A stretch of DNA of 39,736 nucleotides from Holophagales bacterium UBA5704 (GTDB lineage Bacteria > Acidobacteriota > Thermoanaerobaculia > Multivoradales > UBA5704). The stretch covers positions 1 to 39,736 of the forward strand of contig DIHE01000126.1 of NCBI GenBank assembly GCA_002420005.1, read 5' to 3'. The first letter of the stretch is position 1; each line of letters starts with the position of its first letter. The notes under the pieces are model-generated. The model did not search any database. It saw only the letters and a program-made list of their open reading frames with translations, and was not told the DNA's origin. The translations under genes were made by a program, and so were the position numbers. Positions 14,496-25,193 of the stretch are shown in pieces.

Positions 14496-15887
14496 TCACC
14501 TCTCCTCCGACCGCATCGGGAACAGCTCGGCCTGCCGCTGGTCCCAGGAGGAGACCTGGACCCGGTAGTCGCCGGTCCAGCAGGCGGTGCAGTAGCTCTC
14601 GGCCGGGCCTCCCACGGCGGTGAGCAGCCCTTCCAGGGAGAGGTAGGCGAGGCTGTCGGCTTCGATGAACTGACGGATCTCCTCAATCGAATGGCGGGCG
14701 GCGATCAGCTCGTTGCGGATGGGGGTGTCGATCCCGTAGTGGCACGGCCATTGGGTGGGAGGCGCCGAGATGCGCAGGTGGACCTCGGCGGCGCCGCCCT
14801 CGCGGACCATGCGGACGATCTTTTTGGAGGTCGTGCCGCGGACGATCGAATCGTCGACCAGGACCACCCGCTTTCCCTCCAGCAGCTCGCGCACCGGGTT
14901 CAGCTTGATCTTCACCCCGAAGTGGCGGATCGACTGCTTCGGCTCGATGAAGGTGCGCCCGACGTAGTGGTTGCGGGTGAGGCCCAGCTCCAGCGGCAGC
15001 CCGGATTCCCGGCTGTAGCCCATCGCGGCGTACATGCCGCTGTCGGGGACCGGCACCACGATGTCCGCCGGAGCCGGCGCCTCGCGGGCCAGTCGTGCCC
15101 CCATGCGCAGACGCGACTGGGCCACCGAAACGCCGAAGACCTTGCTGTCGGGGCGGGCGAAGTAGACGTGCTCGAAGATGCAGCGTGTGGGCTCCGGGTG
15201 CTGCGACAGGTGATGGCTCTGGATCTTCCCGCCGCGCGCCACCACGACCTCGCCGGGCTCCAGCTCGCGCACCAGCCGCGCGCCCAGCAGATCGAAGGCG
15301 CAGCTCTCCGAGGCGAAGCAGGGTTGGCCGTTCAGGTCGCCGAGGACGAGCGGCCGGAAGCCGTTCGGATCGCGCGCAGCGATCAGGCAGTCCTCGGCGA
15401 TCAGCAGGAGCGAGTAGGCGCCGCGCACCTGCTCCAGGGCGAGCAGGAACGACTCCACCACCTCCCGTCGCGGCGCCTTGGCCATCAGGTGGAGGATCAC
15501 CTCGGTGTCGCTGGTGGTCTGGAAGATCGAGCCTTCCGCTTCCAGCCGATGGCGGATCTCGCCCGGATTCACCAGGTTGCCGTTGTGCACCAGGGCGAGC
15601 TGGCCGAACGAGGTCTTCACCACGATCGGCTGCGCGTTGTCGATCACGCTCGTCCCCGCGGTCGAATAGCGGGTGTGGCCGATGGCGCGGAATCCGGTGA
15701 GGTCCGCCAGCGCTTTCTCGTGAAAGATGTCGGAGACGTGCCCCATCGCGCGCAGGAAGTGGAGCTTGCCGCCATCCCACGAGACGATGCCCGAGCTCTC
15801 CTGCCCGCGGTGCTGCAAGGCATACAGACCGAGGTAGGTCAGGTTGGCCGCGTCGTCACAGCCTTCGATGCCGAAGATTCCACACAT
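14496..15887 (-). CDS. purF: amidophosphoribosyltransferase
   Basis: A 463-residue enzyme catalysing the first committed step of purine synthesis: PRPP plus glutamine to 5-phosphoribosylamine. I set the start at the ATG that gives MCGIFGIEGC, which puts the glutaminase nucleophile at Cys2; a longer frame upstream is antisense-like. Further landmarks are LYALQHRGQESSGI, GHTRYSTAG, the PRPP-binding motif VVLVDDSIVRGTTSKKIV and the C-terminal SYCTACWTG. The CxxC pair at the end, with Cys in WPCHYGID and in TRCIFEHVYF, matches the Fe-S-cluster-containing (Bacillus-type) PurF rather than the E. coli type, although no propeptide precedes Cys2. It begins 2 bp after the purL stop and is the last purine gene of the cluster. 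Confidence 0.96.
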   Translation of the reverse strand: MCGIFGIEGCDDAANLTYLGLYALQHRGQESSGIVSWDGGKLHFLRAMGHVSDIFHEKALADLTGFRAIGHTRYSTAGTSVIDNAQPIVVKTSFGQLALVHNGNLVNPGEIRHRLEAEGSIFQTTSDTEVILHLMAKAPRREVVESFLLALEQVRGAYSLLLIAEDCLIAARDPNGFRPLVLGDLNGQPCFASESCAFDLLGARLVRELEPGEVVVARGGKIQSHHLSQHPEPTRCIFEHVYFARPDSKVFGVSVAQSRLRMGARLAREAPAPADIVVPVPDSGMYAAMGYSRESGLPLELGLTRNHYVGRTFIEPKQSIRHFGVKIKLNPVRELLEGKRVVLVDDSIVRGTTSKKIVRMVREGGAAEVHLRISAPPTQWPCHYGIDTPIRNELIAARHSIEEIRQFIEADSLAYLSLEGLLTAVGGPAESYCTACWTGDYRVQVSSWDQRQAELFPMRSEER

Positions 15888-15889
15888 GG

Positions 15890-18099
<2,210 letters not shown>

Positions 18100-18103
<4 letters not shown>

Positions 18104-18798
18104 CGCACCGCCCCCACGGCCGCCACCGCGCTCGCGAAGAGCGCCAGGCCGTCCGTGTTGCCGAGGATCGCCTCGGAGCAGCGCTCCGGATGGGGCATCA
18201 GGCCGAGCACGTTGCCCGCGGAGTTGCAGATCCCGGCGATGCCGCGCGCCGCGCCGTTGGGGTTCGCCTCGGGGGTCACCGCCCCGTCCGGCGTGCAGTA
18301 GCGGAAGACCACCTGGCCGGCGGCCTCCAGGGCATCGAGCTTCTCCGGCGCGTCCTCGTAGTTCCCCTCGGCGTGGGCGATCGGCATGCGCAGCACCTGC
18401 CCCGTCCGGAGCTGGTGGGTGTAAGGGAGATCGATGCGCTCCACCCGCAGGTGGACGTCCTTGCATTGGAAGCGCAGGCTCGCGTTGCGCCGCATGGCGC
18501 CGGGGAGGAGGCCGGCTTCGAGGAGCACCTGGAAGCCATTGCAGATCCCGAGGACCAGCCCGCCTGCGTCGGCGTGGCGCTTGACCGCCGCCATCACCGG
18601 CGAGAGCGCCGCCATGGCGCCGGCCCGCAGATAGTCGCCGTAGGAAAAGCCGCCGGGGAGAACCACCAGCTCGCAATCCCGGAGCGTCTCGTCCTGGTGC
18701 CAGAGGAAGGTGGTCTCCTGGCCGAGCACGTGCTTGAGCACGTGGTAGGCGTCGTGGTCGCAGTTGCTGCCGGGGAAGACGACGACGCCGCATTTCAT
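18100..18798 (-). CDS. purQ: phosphoribosylformylglycinamidine synthase, glutaminase subunit
   Basis: A 232-residue class I glutamine amidotransferase starting MKCGVVVFPGSNCDHDAYHV. The catalytic Cys is C86 in LVLGICNGFQVL, and the His-Glu pair is in LMPHPERCSE near the C-terminus. It hydrolyses glutamine and passes ammonia to PurL. The upstream frame extension is rejected because the ATG at 18798 gives the standard N-terminus and overlaps the purS stop by 4 bp (ATGA). It overlaps purL by 4 bp as well. Confidence 0.97.
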
Positions 18799-19040
18799 GG
18801 CCGGATCAGCTCCACGGCGTAGTCCTCGACGACGGTGTTGGCGAGCAGCTTCTCGCACATCTGGCGCAGCGTGGTTTCGGCCTCGGCGGGGTCCTGGGTG
18901 CCCAGGGAGATCTCGAAGCTCTTGCCGGCGCGCACGTCTTCGACACCCTCGAAGCCGACGCGGCTCAAAGCGTCGCGGATCGCCTTCCCCTGCGGGTCGA
19001 GGATCTCGCGGCGCGGATAGACGGTCACTCTTGCCTTCAC
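18795..19040 (-). CDS. purS: phosphoribosylformylglycinamidine synthase subunit PurS
   Basis: An 81-residue protein, the usual size, that bridges PurL and PurQ and helps channel ammonia. It reads MKARVTVYPRREILDPQGKA, then IRDALSRVGFEGVEDVRAGK and a C-terminal MCEKLLANTVVEDYAVEL. The GTG start at 19040 has GGAGGTGA five bases upstream. The start overlaps the stop of the metallo-hydrolase gene before it, and the end overlaps purQ. Its presence confirms that the small-type PurL depends on the separate PurS/PurQ subunits. Confidence 0.96.
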   Translation of the reverse strand: MKARVTVYPRREILDPQGKAIRDALSRVGFEGVEDVRAGKSFEISLGTQDPAEAETTLRQMCEKLLANTVVEDYAVELIRP

Positions 19041-19921
19041 GAAGTCACCTCCAGCCAGGGAGTCGGATGGAACTGGCCGGTCACCACGGCCTGGGCGGCG
19101 GAGCCTTCCCGATCGAGCGCCTCGCCGATCGCCGCGGCGGCGAGGGCGGGGAGGTTGTTCGTCCGGGAGAGGTGGTAGAGCGCCACCCAGCGCAAGCGGT
19201 CGTTGACCAGCTCCGGGAGACCTTCGGCGGCCTCCCGGTTGGACAGGTGGCCATGGCGTCCGGCCACCCGCTGCTTCAGGCTCCAAGGATACGGGCCGTT
19301 GCGCAGCATGTCGAGATCATGGTTGGTCTCCAGCAGCAGCACGTCGAGATCGCGCAGCCGTCCCCAGGCGAGGCTGGTGCGGCACCCGAGGTCCGCCACC
19401 AGGCCGACGCGGCGCCCCAGAGGGTCCTCGACGACGAAGCCGACCGGCTCGCGGGCATCGTGCGGGATGCTGAACGGCTCGATGCGGAACCCGGCGACCT
19501 CCAGCGGCTCACCGGAGCGAATCCGGCGCGCCGACTTCACCACGTCGTCGCGCAGCCGGGTGCCGGCGAGGGTCCCCTCGGTGGCATAGACCGGGACCTT
19601 GTACTTCTTGGCGAAGCCGTCCGCCCCCTTGTTGTGGTCCTGGTGCTCATGGGTGAGGACGAGCGCTTCGATGCCCAGCGGATCGACGCCGAGGTGCCGC
19701 ATGCGGATCGCCAGCTCGCGGGCCGAAAACCCGGCGTCGAGCAGGATGCGGTGCGTTCCCGACTCGACGACCACCGCGTTGCCGCCGCTCCCCGAGCCGA
19801 GGATGCCGACGCGCAACGGCGGCCCCGCCAAGCGGGGTGCCGGAGGCGCTGCGGCTGCGGTCACCGGGGGAGGCGCGGGCTCCGCGCCGAAATCGAGCAG
19901 GCTCTGGAAGGGGGAGAACAC
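19037..19921 (-). CDS. WalJ/YycJ-like metallo-beta-lactamase fold hydrolase
   Basis: A 294-residue cytoplasmic metallo-hydrolase. From residue 37 it reads LRVGILGSGSGGNAVVVESG, the typical N-terminus of YycJ/WalJ proteins, followed by the metal motif LTHEHQDH near residue 90, HDAREPVGFVV and LLLETNHDLDMLR. The family has been linked to exonuclease or DNA repair activity in Firmicutes; the role here is unknown. The N-terminal 36 residues are proline-alanine rich and may not be translated: the GTG at 19921 has no clear Shine-Dalgarno, and a TTG at LRVGIL is an alternative start. Its stop overlaps the purS start, so it is physically part of the purine operon. Confidence 0.85.
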   Translation of the reverse strand: MFSPFQSLLDFGAEPAPPPVTAAAAPPAPRLAGPPLRVGILGSGSGGNAVVVESGTHRILLDAGFSARELAIRMRHLGVDPLGIEALVLTHEHQDHNKGADGFAKKYKVPVYATEGTLAGTRLRDDVVKSARRIRSGEPLEVAGFRIEPFSIPHDAREPVGFVVEDPLGRRVGLVADLGCRTSLAWGRLRDLDVLLLETNHDLDMLRNGPYPWSLKQRVAGRHGHLSNREAAEGLPELVNDRLRWVALYHLSRTNNLPALAAAAIGEALDREGSAAQAVVTGQFHPTPWLEVTS

Positions 19922-19968
19922 CGCAAGGGAGAGGGTATCACAGGAGCCGAGGCCCCTCTGCTGGTGGC

Positions 19969-20730
19969 CTAGAACCTGTATTCCTTCCCCTGCTCCAGGA
20001 ACTCCAGATCCGGGTTGCGGAGCTGCTTGACCTCCTGCCGGATGCGGTCGATGCAGGTGGGCTTCAGGTGATGGAGGAGAATGGGGACCTTCTTCTCCAG
20101 CTTGTGCAGCTCGGCCTCGAGGGTCTGCGGGGTGAGGTGGTACGAGAGGTCGGCCACCTCCTGGAGGCTGTTGTCGAAGCTCGTCTCGATGCAGACCGCG
20201 CGCAGGTTGGAGGTGCGGTTGGCGATCTCCCAGAGGCGCTTGGTGGGGCCGGTGTCGCTCGACCAGAGGACCGCGGCGCCATTCTGCTCGATGAGATAGC
20301 CGTAGGTGGGGACCAGATGGTCCACCTGGATCGGGGTGAAGCGGACCCCGTCGAGGGTGAACGGGACCTCCGGCTCCCTCTCCTGAAAGCGCAGCACCGG
20401 CACCAGGTGGTTCGGCAGGCGGGTGAAGTCGGGCCAGGTGTCGTTATTGAACAGGTGCTTGCGGATGGCGTAGATCGTGGCCGGCGAGGCGTTCAGGTCG
20501 ACCGCCCGCTCGATCCGGCCGAAGACGTTCTCGGTGAAAAACGGCAACGAGCTCGTGTGGTCCATGTGGGAGTGGGTGAGCACGATCGAGTGGACGCCGG
20601 CCTGCCGCTCGATGGAGAGGGTCTGGGACAACGACCCGGCGTCGAGGGCGATGGTGCCGTTGATCAGCAGGCACGTCATCCGGCATTCCAGGCTCTCTCC
20701 GCCGTATCCGCCTAGGACCTGGATCTGCAT
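19969..20730 (-). CDS. class II cyclic-nucleotide phosphodiesterase-like metallo-hydrolase
   Basis: A 253-residue protein of the metallo-beta-lactamase fold, closest in pattern to class II cAMP phosphodiesterases (PDE1/CpdP): MQIQVLGGYGGES, then VLTHSHMDHTSSLPF with the HxHxDH metal ligands, a conserved DHLVPTYGYLIE, LWSSDTGPTKRLWE and CIETSFDN. The final metal ligand is in PILLHHLKP. The family hydrolyses 3',5'-cyclic nucleotides. No signal peptide is present, so it would act in the cytoplasm. The ATG at 20730 is preceded by AT-rich sequence without a Shine-Dalgarno. It ends 47 bp before the WalJ-like gene, in the same direction. Confidence 0.85.
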   Translation of the reverse strand: MQIQVLGGYGGESLECRMTCLLINGTIALDAGSLSQTLSIERQAGVHSIVLTHSHMDHTSSLPFFTENVFGRIERAVDLNASPATIYAIRKHLFNNDTWPDFTRLPNHLVPVLRFQEREPEVPFTLDGVRFTPIQVDHLVPTYGYLIEQNGAAVLWSSDTGPTKRLWEIANRTSNLRAVCIETSFDNSLQEVADLSYHLTPQTLEAELHKLEKKVPILLHHLKPTCIDRIRQEVKQLRNPDLEFLEQGKEYRF

Positions 20731-20765
20731 ATATAGAGGGCAGTGTATCTCTTCAGGCGCGGTAA

Positions 20766-20805
20766 CGCCAGGGCCGGAGGCTCGGGGGAGCCGGCGGCCC
20801 TGGCG
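20766..20805 (-). terminator. long GC-rich hairpin, candidate terminator
   Basis: An 11-bp perfect inverted repeat, CGCCAGGGCCG at 20766-20776 and CGGCCCTGGCG at 20795-20805, encloses a second stem GGCTC/GAGCC with a GGGG loop. It begins 7 bp after the stop of the propeller-barrel gene and precedes the next gene on the same strand. No U-tract follows, so it may stabilise the 3' end or attenuate rather than terminate outright. Confidence 0.55.
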
Positions 20806-20811
20806 CGGGTG

Positions 20812-23718
20812 TCAGAAGCGGGTTCCGATCCAGAACGAGGTGCGCGTATCGAGGTGATCCTTGAAATCCCAGCGCCGCGCGAGGTCCCAGTTCAGGTCGA
20901 GGCCGAGGAAGCGGACGGTGAAGCCGATGCCGTAGGCGGCAAGGCCGTCCTGCAGCCGGCTCTCGTCCTCATCGTAAAAGTCGTAGAAGGGGTCCTCGGT
21001 GTACCAGGCGCTGCCGACGTCGACGAAGAGGACGCCGCGGATCCCCTGGAAGGTGAGGAACGGTGTGGCGAGGTAGTCGATCAGCGGGAAGCGGTACTCC
21101 AGGTTGACGAAGAAGGCGCGGTCGCCGACCAGGTCGCCATAGTTGGTGCTGCGCAGCGAATCCAGGCCGCCGAAGTAGATCGGCTGCGGGCTGTTGCCGC
21201 TGCTCGCTCCGACGAAGGCCCGCAGGGCGATGTTGCTGCGCAACGTCACCGGGATGTACTGCCGGACGTCGATGTCGGCGGCCTGGGTGAGGGTGCCTCC
21301 GTTGTCGAAATCGGGCGCCCAGAAGGTGTCCAGCCGCCAGCGCCGTCCGGAGACGGCCCCCCAGGAGGCGAACCGGGTGGAGTCGCCCACCAGGGCACCC
21401 TGGAGCACCGGGAAGTCGAGCTTGACGTCGACGTACTCGAGGCGCAGCTCTTCGTCGACGAGGCGGAACCGTGGCACCGCATACTCCCAGAACTGGTAGC
21501 CGGCGCCGATCTCGGCGCGGCGGTAGAAGGAGAAGGGGTAGATGAGGGTCCCGGAGACACCGGTCACCGAGTACTGCTTCTGGCCGCGGCCCACCTCGCC
21601 GCGCACGAAATCGTAGGCTTCGAAGTAGCGCCGGTCGTCGAACAGTTGCACCTGCCACTGGTACCGGTGGCTGAGGTCGAGGTAGGCGAGGTTGAAGTTC
21701 GAGAACGTGTCCACCGAAGAGAGATCGGCGAGGATCCGCCGGTCGCCCAGGTTGTCGGAGAAGGTCAGGAACAAACGGCCCAGGAAGGTCTGGTTGTTGT
21801 CCACGCCGACATAGGTCTCGACGTTCTCCAGGAAGAATTTGAAGCTGCGGTACTTCTCCTTGTTGGCGTCGTCCAGGGTGACCTGGATGTCCGGCTCGAA
21901 CTGGAGAAGCCCGTCGCCTCCGGCGGCGCCCTGAGGGACCGGGACGGTCTCGGGCGCCTTGACCGGCTCGTCGGTCTCGGCCACGTAGAGATCCATGCCG
22001 CCCTTCCAGAGACCGGTGAAGACCAGCCGCTCCTCACCGTCCGCGTCGCGCAACACGGTGGGCATGAAGGCGCCGGTGACCACGTTGGTGTACTGCTTGA
22101 GCTGCCCGCTCGCGAGGTCGAGGCCGTAGATGTTCTCGCGGCCGTCGCGATCCGAGGTGAAGTAGAGCCGCTTGCCGTCCGCCGAGAAGACCGGATCGTT
22201 CTCGTGCGAGTCGCCGGAGGTGAGGGGGATGCGCGTCCCGGGCTTGTCCAGGTCGGCGCGGAAGATCTTGCCGAAGCCTTTCCCCACCACGGTGACGAAG
22301 GCGAGCGACGCGCCGTCCGGCGAGAAGACGGGCGCTCCGTCGTAGAGGTCGTCGTCGGTGAAGTTGCGGTAGGTCCCGGTCTCGACGTCGATCAGGAAGA
22401 TGTCGAACTTGCCGTTCTTGTTGCCGGAGAAGGCGATGGTCTTGCCATCGGCGCTCCAGGCCGGGGCACTCTGCTGCTCGACGTCGTTCATCTCGTAGAT
22501 GCGGTCGGTGCCGCCGTTCAGGACGTCGAGCAGGACCAGGCTCCGTCCGCGCTCGCGCTTGGCGAAGACGGCGAGCTGGTTGCCGTCCGGCGAGAACGCG
22601 AGATCGCGCCCCATCTCGCGGCCCAGGGTGAGCTCCTGGGCGACCAGATACTGGTAGTCGTTGGTGTAGCCCTTGGTCAGGCTGCGCAGGAACGTCCGTT
22701 TCCGGGTGTCGTAGAGGATGACGTCGACGTCGCCGCGGTAGGAGCTGAAAGCGGCCACCAGGTCGCCCGAGGGGGATGCCGCCGGGGAGGTGGCGGAGTC
22801 GTCCCCGACCGCCTTCTCGTTGCGGAAACGGCGGCCGAAGTCGCCCGGCTCGCCGGTCTCGACCAGGGTGGTCAGGTACTGCTTGCGCAGCCAGCGGCGG
22901 AACTCGGCGTCGAACTCCTCGGGATCCATCTTGAAGGCGCGCTCGACGGCGCGGTCCACCCGCGCTCCAAGCGTGTTGCGGATCTCATAGATGAAGTCGA
23001 GGAAGCCTTCCTTGCCCCAGCGCTCCTCGACGAAGTCGAAGACCGCATGGCCATAGCGGTAGGCGAAGAAGCCGCCGAAATCCTGTTTGATCGAGGGGAT
23101 CCGGTCGTTGACCACGGCGTCGCGCAGGAACATCTTGTCGCGCGCGCTCTCGTCCTTCGCCATGTAGCTGGCCATGCCTTCCATGAACCAGGTGGGGGGC
23201 GTCGCGGCGACGGCCTTCGCCAGGCTCCCCTGGTACAGCATGTGGTACTGGAAGATGTGGGTCAGCTCATGGAGGATCAGCTCGTAGAGCTCGGGATCCG
23301 GCTCGTCGATCGGCAGAACCATCCGGAAGCGCACCGGGGAGGCGAAGGCGCCGACGCCTTCGGGGATGAAGTTCAGGATGATGTTGTTCTGCTCGAACGC
23401 CGAATGGGTGGCGTAGAAGATGAGCGGAATCGGGTCCTTGATCTGGAAGTTGAAGTCCCGCGAGAGCTGGTCGTAGGCGCTCTCGGCGAAGGAGACGACT
23501 TTCTGCAGGCTCGCCTCTTCGGCCGTGTAGTAGTGCACGTTGAAGTGGGGCGAGTGATAGATCTGCCAGGAGAAGTCGCGGTAGTGGATCTTGTTCTTGC
23601 CGTAGCCGGCACCCCCCCACTGGGGGCTGGCGATCTGCGCCGGGAGGGGCGCGGTCGCGAGGGATGCCCCGAGCGCGAGGAGGGCGATGGGAAGCAGCCG
23701 CATGGATCGACGGATCAA
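20812..23718 (-). CDS. envelope protein: metalloprotease domain, beta-propeller and Omp85-like barrel
   Basis: A 968-residue exported protein. The TTG start at 23718 is chosen because AAGGAG lies six bases upstream; a Met five codons on is less well spaced. After a signal peptide ending near residue 28, residues 50-270 form a gluzincin-type peptidase with HELTH at 150-154 and the third-ligand motif WFMEGMASY, so the zinc site looks complete. Residues about 290-620 hold TolB/PD40-type propeller repeats (SPDGNQLAVF, SADGKTIAFSGN, SPDGASLAFVT, SADGKRLYFTSDRDG). From about 640 to the end is a beta-barrel of the Omp85/BamA type (LEYRFPLIDYLATPFLTFQG, FVDVGSAWY), finishing with Phe as outer-membrane proteins usually do. 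I infer an outer-membrane protein with a periplasmic or surface protease; its substrate is unknown. Confidence 0.85.
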   Translation of the reverse strand: MIRRSMRLLPIALLALGASLATAPLPAQIASPQWGGAGYGKNKIHYRDFSWQIYHSPHFNVHYYTAEEASLQKVVSFAESAYDQLSRDFNFQIKDPIPLIFYATHSAFEQNNIILNFIPEGVGAFASPVRFRMVLPIDEPDPELYELILHELTHIFQYHMLYQGSLAKAVAATPPTWFMEGMASYMAKDESARDKMFLRDAVVNDRIPSIKQDFGGFFAYRYGHAVFDFVEERWGKEGFLDFIYEIRNTLGARVDRAVERAFKMDPEEFDAEFRRWLRKQYLTTLVETGEPGDFGRRFRNEKAVGDDSATSPAASPSGDLVAAFSSYRGDVDVILYDTRKRTFLRSLTKGYTNDYQYLVAQELTLGREMGRDLAFSPDGNQLAVFAKRERGRSLVLLDVLNGGTDRIYEMNDVEQQSAPAWSADGKTIAFSGNKNGKFDIFLIDVETGTYRNFTDDDLYDGAPVFSPDGASLAFVTVVGKGFGKIFRADLDKPGTRIPLTSGDSHENDPVFSADGKRLYFTSDRDGRENIYGLDLASGQLKQYTNVVTGAFMPTVLRDADGEERLVFTGLWKGGMDLYVAETDEPVKAPETVPVPQGAAGGDGLLQFEPDIQVTLDDANKEKYRSFKFFLENVETYVGVDNNQTFLGRLFLTFSDNLGDRRILADLSSVDTFSNFNLAYLDLSHRYQWQVQLFDDRRYFEAYDFVRGEVGRGQKQYSVTGVSGTLIYPFSFYRRAEIGAGYQFWEYAVPRFRLVDEELRLEYVDVKLDFPVLQGALVGDSTRFASWGAVSGRRWRLDTFWAPDFDNGGTLTQAADIDVRQYIPVTLRSNIALRAFVGASSGNSPQPIYFGGLDSLRSTNYGDLVGDRAFFVNLEYRFPLIDYLATPFLTFQGIRGVLFVDVGSAWYTEDPFYDFYDEDESRLQDGLAAYGIGFTVRFLGLDLNWDLARRWDFKDHLDTRTSFWIGTRF

Positions 23719-23739
23719 AGGGATCTCCTTACGTCTCGT

Positions 23740-24444
23740 CTATTGGGTGAACAGGATGCGCGAGGCCTCGACCTCTTTCTGGGTGAAGACGTTGACAATG
23801 CGGTCCTCGAGCGACAGGAGGTTCTCGAACATTCCGGCGAGGGGATCGGTGTTCTCGCCCTCGAAGTTCTGGAAGTCCTTGAAGTTGTCCTGGTAGAGGA
23901 GCTTGCCGTTCTTGCCGTCGTAGACCTGCATCAGGATGTCGTACTCGAAGCCGGTCTGCTCGACCAGGACCTGGCGGTAGTAGGTGCGCCCGTTGAAGGG
24001 GGACACGTACTCTTCGGTGCGGTAGCCGGTGCGGTCCTGGACGTCGAAATCGAGACCGCCGGCGAGGATCAGGTCCGCTTGCGTCCGCTCGCCGAGGGCG
24101 GTCCAGAAATCGCCTTGACGGGTGAGCTGGTCCAGGTCGTAGACCGGGAAGTCGACCGGGCCGGGCTCGAGGACCCTCAGGTCGGTCTCGCGGCGGAGCA
24201 CCTTGACCAGATAGCGGTCGAACTCCTTTTGCACGTCGATGTCACGCCCCTGGACCCGCTCGGCCCCTTCCTTGGTGACGACGATGAACGGAGCGACGGC
24301 GACGCTCTTGCGCCCTTGCAGGTCGAGCCGGGCGCGCTGCGGCAGCTTGAGCTTCACCTCCACCGAGCCCGCCGCGGCGGGGTGTGCCCCCAGGGGGGCG
24401 ATCAGGAGGGACAGGACGGCGATCGTCCGGATCAACGGCTTCAT
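23740..24444 (-). CDS. periplasmic protein with CsgG-like fold
   Basis: A 234-residue protein with a signal peptide (MKPLIRTIAVLSLLIAPLGA, cleavage near PAAAG). The mature part opens with a strand motif KSVAVAPFIVV and contains ADLILAGGLDFDVQDRTGYR and FEYDILMQVYDGKNGKLLYQ, the alternating pattern seen in CsgG/TolB-N-like periplasmic domains that assess or secrete envelope proteins. No lipobox is present. I assign only the general fold. It is encoded 3 bp after the TPR lipoprotein stop and 21 bp before the protease-propeller-barrel start, so the three are one operon and probably act together at the outer membrane. Confidence 0.7.
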   Translation of the reverse strand: MKPLIRTIAVLSLLIAPLGAHPAAAGSVEVKLKLPQRARLDLQGRKSVAVAPFIVVTKEGAERVQGRDIDVQKEFDRYLVKVLRRETDLRVLEPGPVDFPVYDLDQLTRQGDFWTALGERTQADLILAGGLDFDVQDRTGYRTEEYVSPFNGRTYYRQVLVEQTGFEYDILMQVYDGKNGKLLYQDNFKDFQNFEGENTDPLAGMFENLLSLEDRIVNVFTQKEVEASRILFTQ

Positions 24445-24447
24445 CGG

Positions 24448-24960
24448 CTACCTCCCCACCGGCGGCCTGGGTGGCTCCGGTGTCTGCGGCTCGGGCATCT
24501 GGGGCTCCGGCATCGGCGGCGGCGCGGGTTCGGGCGGCATCCCGCCGGAGACCGACGGCACCACGCCCTCCCGGGGCGGAGCCGGAGGTGTCTCCGCCGG
24601 TTTCTGGTCGGGCTTGAAGCCCTGGTAGAACTCGACGAAACGGGCATAGTTGGCCCGCACCTCCCGGTTGTCCGGGGAGATTTTCAGAGCCTTCTGGTAG
24701 TGCTCCAGGGCCTTCTGGTAGTCGCCGGTCGCCTCGTAGGCGACCGCCAGATTGCTCAGGACCCTGGGGTTGTCGGGATCCAGCCGCTCCGCCTGGTGGA
24801 AGCGGAACAACGCTTCGCTCCACAGGTTTTGCTTGGCCATGTCCACGCCGAACGCGAGCTGGCTGCCGGCGACGTCAGGTCGGCCGTAGCCACCGCCGCA
24901 GGCGGCGAGGGTCAGCGGGAGCGAGAGGATCAGGGCGCCCAGACGAAAAGGTTCGCGCAT
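24448..24960 (-). CDS. TPR lipoprotein with proline-rich tail
   Basis: A 170-residue lipoprotein: MREPFRLGALILSLPLTLAA then Cys of the lipobox LAAC near residue 21. Residues 30-110 contain two or three tetratricopeptide repeats (LWSEALFRFHQAERLDPDNP, RVLSNLAVAYEATGDYQKAL, EHYQKALKISPDNREVRANY). The last 50 residues are a proline-glutamate-rich tail with the repeated motif PEPQMPEPQTPEPP, which probably extends into the periplasm. TPR lipoproteins often scaffold outer-membrane assemblies, as BamD does, but this is not BamD itself. It is the first gene of the three-gene envelope operon, divergent from dprA. Confidence 0.85.
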   Translation of the reverse strand: MREPFRLGALILSLPLTLAACGGGYGRPDVAGSQLAFGVDMAKQNLWSEALFRFHQAERLDPDNPRVLSNLAVAYEATGDYQKALEHYQKALKISPDNREVRANYARFVEFYQGFKPDQKPAETPPAPPREGVVPSVSGGMPPEPAPPPMPEPQMPEPQTPEPPRPPVGR

Positions 24961-25034
24961 TCAAAGAGCTCCGGAGGTAAGAGGCCGGCCCATTAAGTTC
25001 GGGTACGTCATCGCCCGGTGTTCCAGAGGTGCCT

Positions 25035-25040
25035 AGTATA
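25035..25040 (-). promoter_or_regulatory. candidate -10 element for the envelope operon
   Basis: On the minus strand the bases read TATACT, one mismatch from the sigma-70 -10 consensus, in a short AT-rich pocket 75 bp upstream of the TPR lipoprotein start. No good -35 box is found at the expected distance (GTGAGG-like only), so confidence is low. Confidence 0.35.
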
Positions 25041-25193
25041 CACACCCCCCGCCGCGCCTCACCCCCGGCGTCGCGGCTTCTTTACATCCTCCCTGGCGCG
25101 CCGCGGCGCCGGAGAAAGTTCGGGGAGATGCACCGAGAAGTGCAAGAATCGCCCTCCGTTTTACGACTTATATAGGGGTGGGAGCCATCAAAG

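Noticed and set aside
20743..24996. A 1417-codon open frame on the plus strand
   Set aside because: It is antisense to three clear exported proteins, has low-complexity Glu/Val/Gly/Asp composition and no family motif; in high-G+C DNA the opposite frame stays open.
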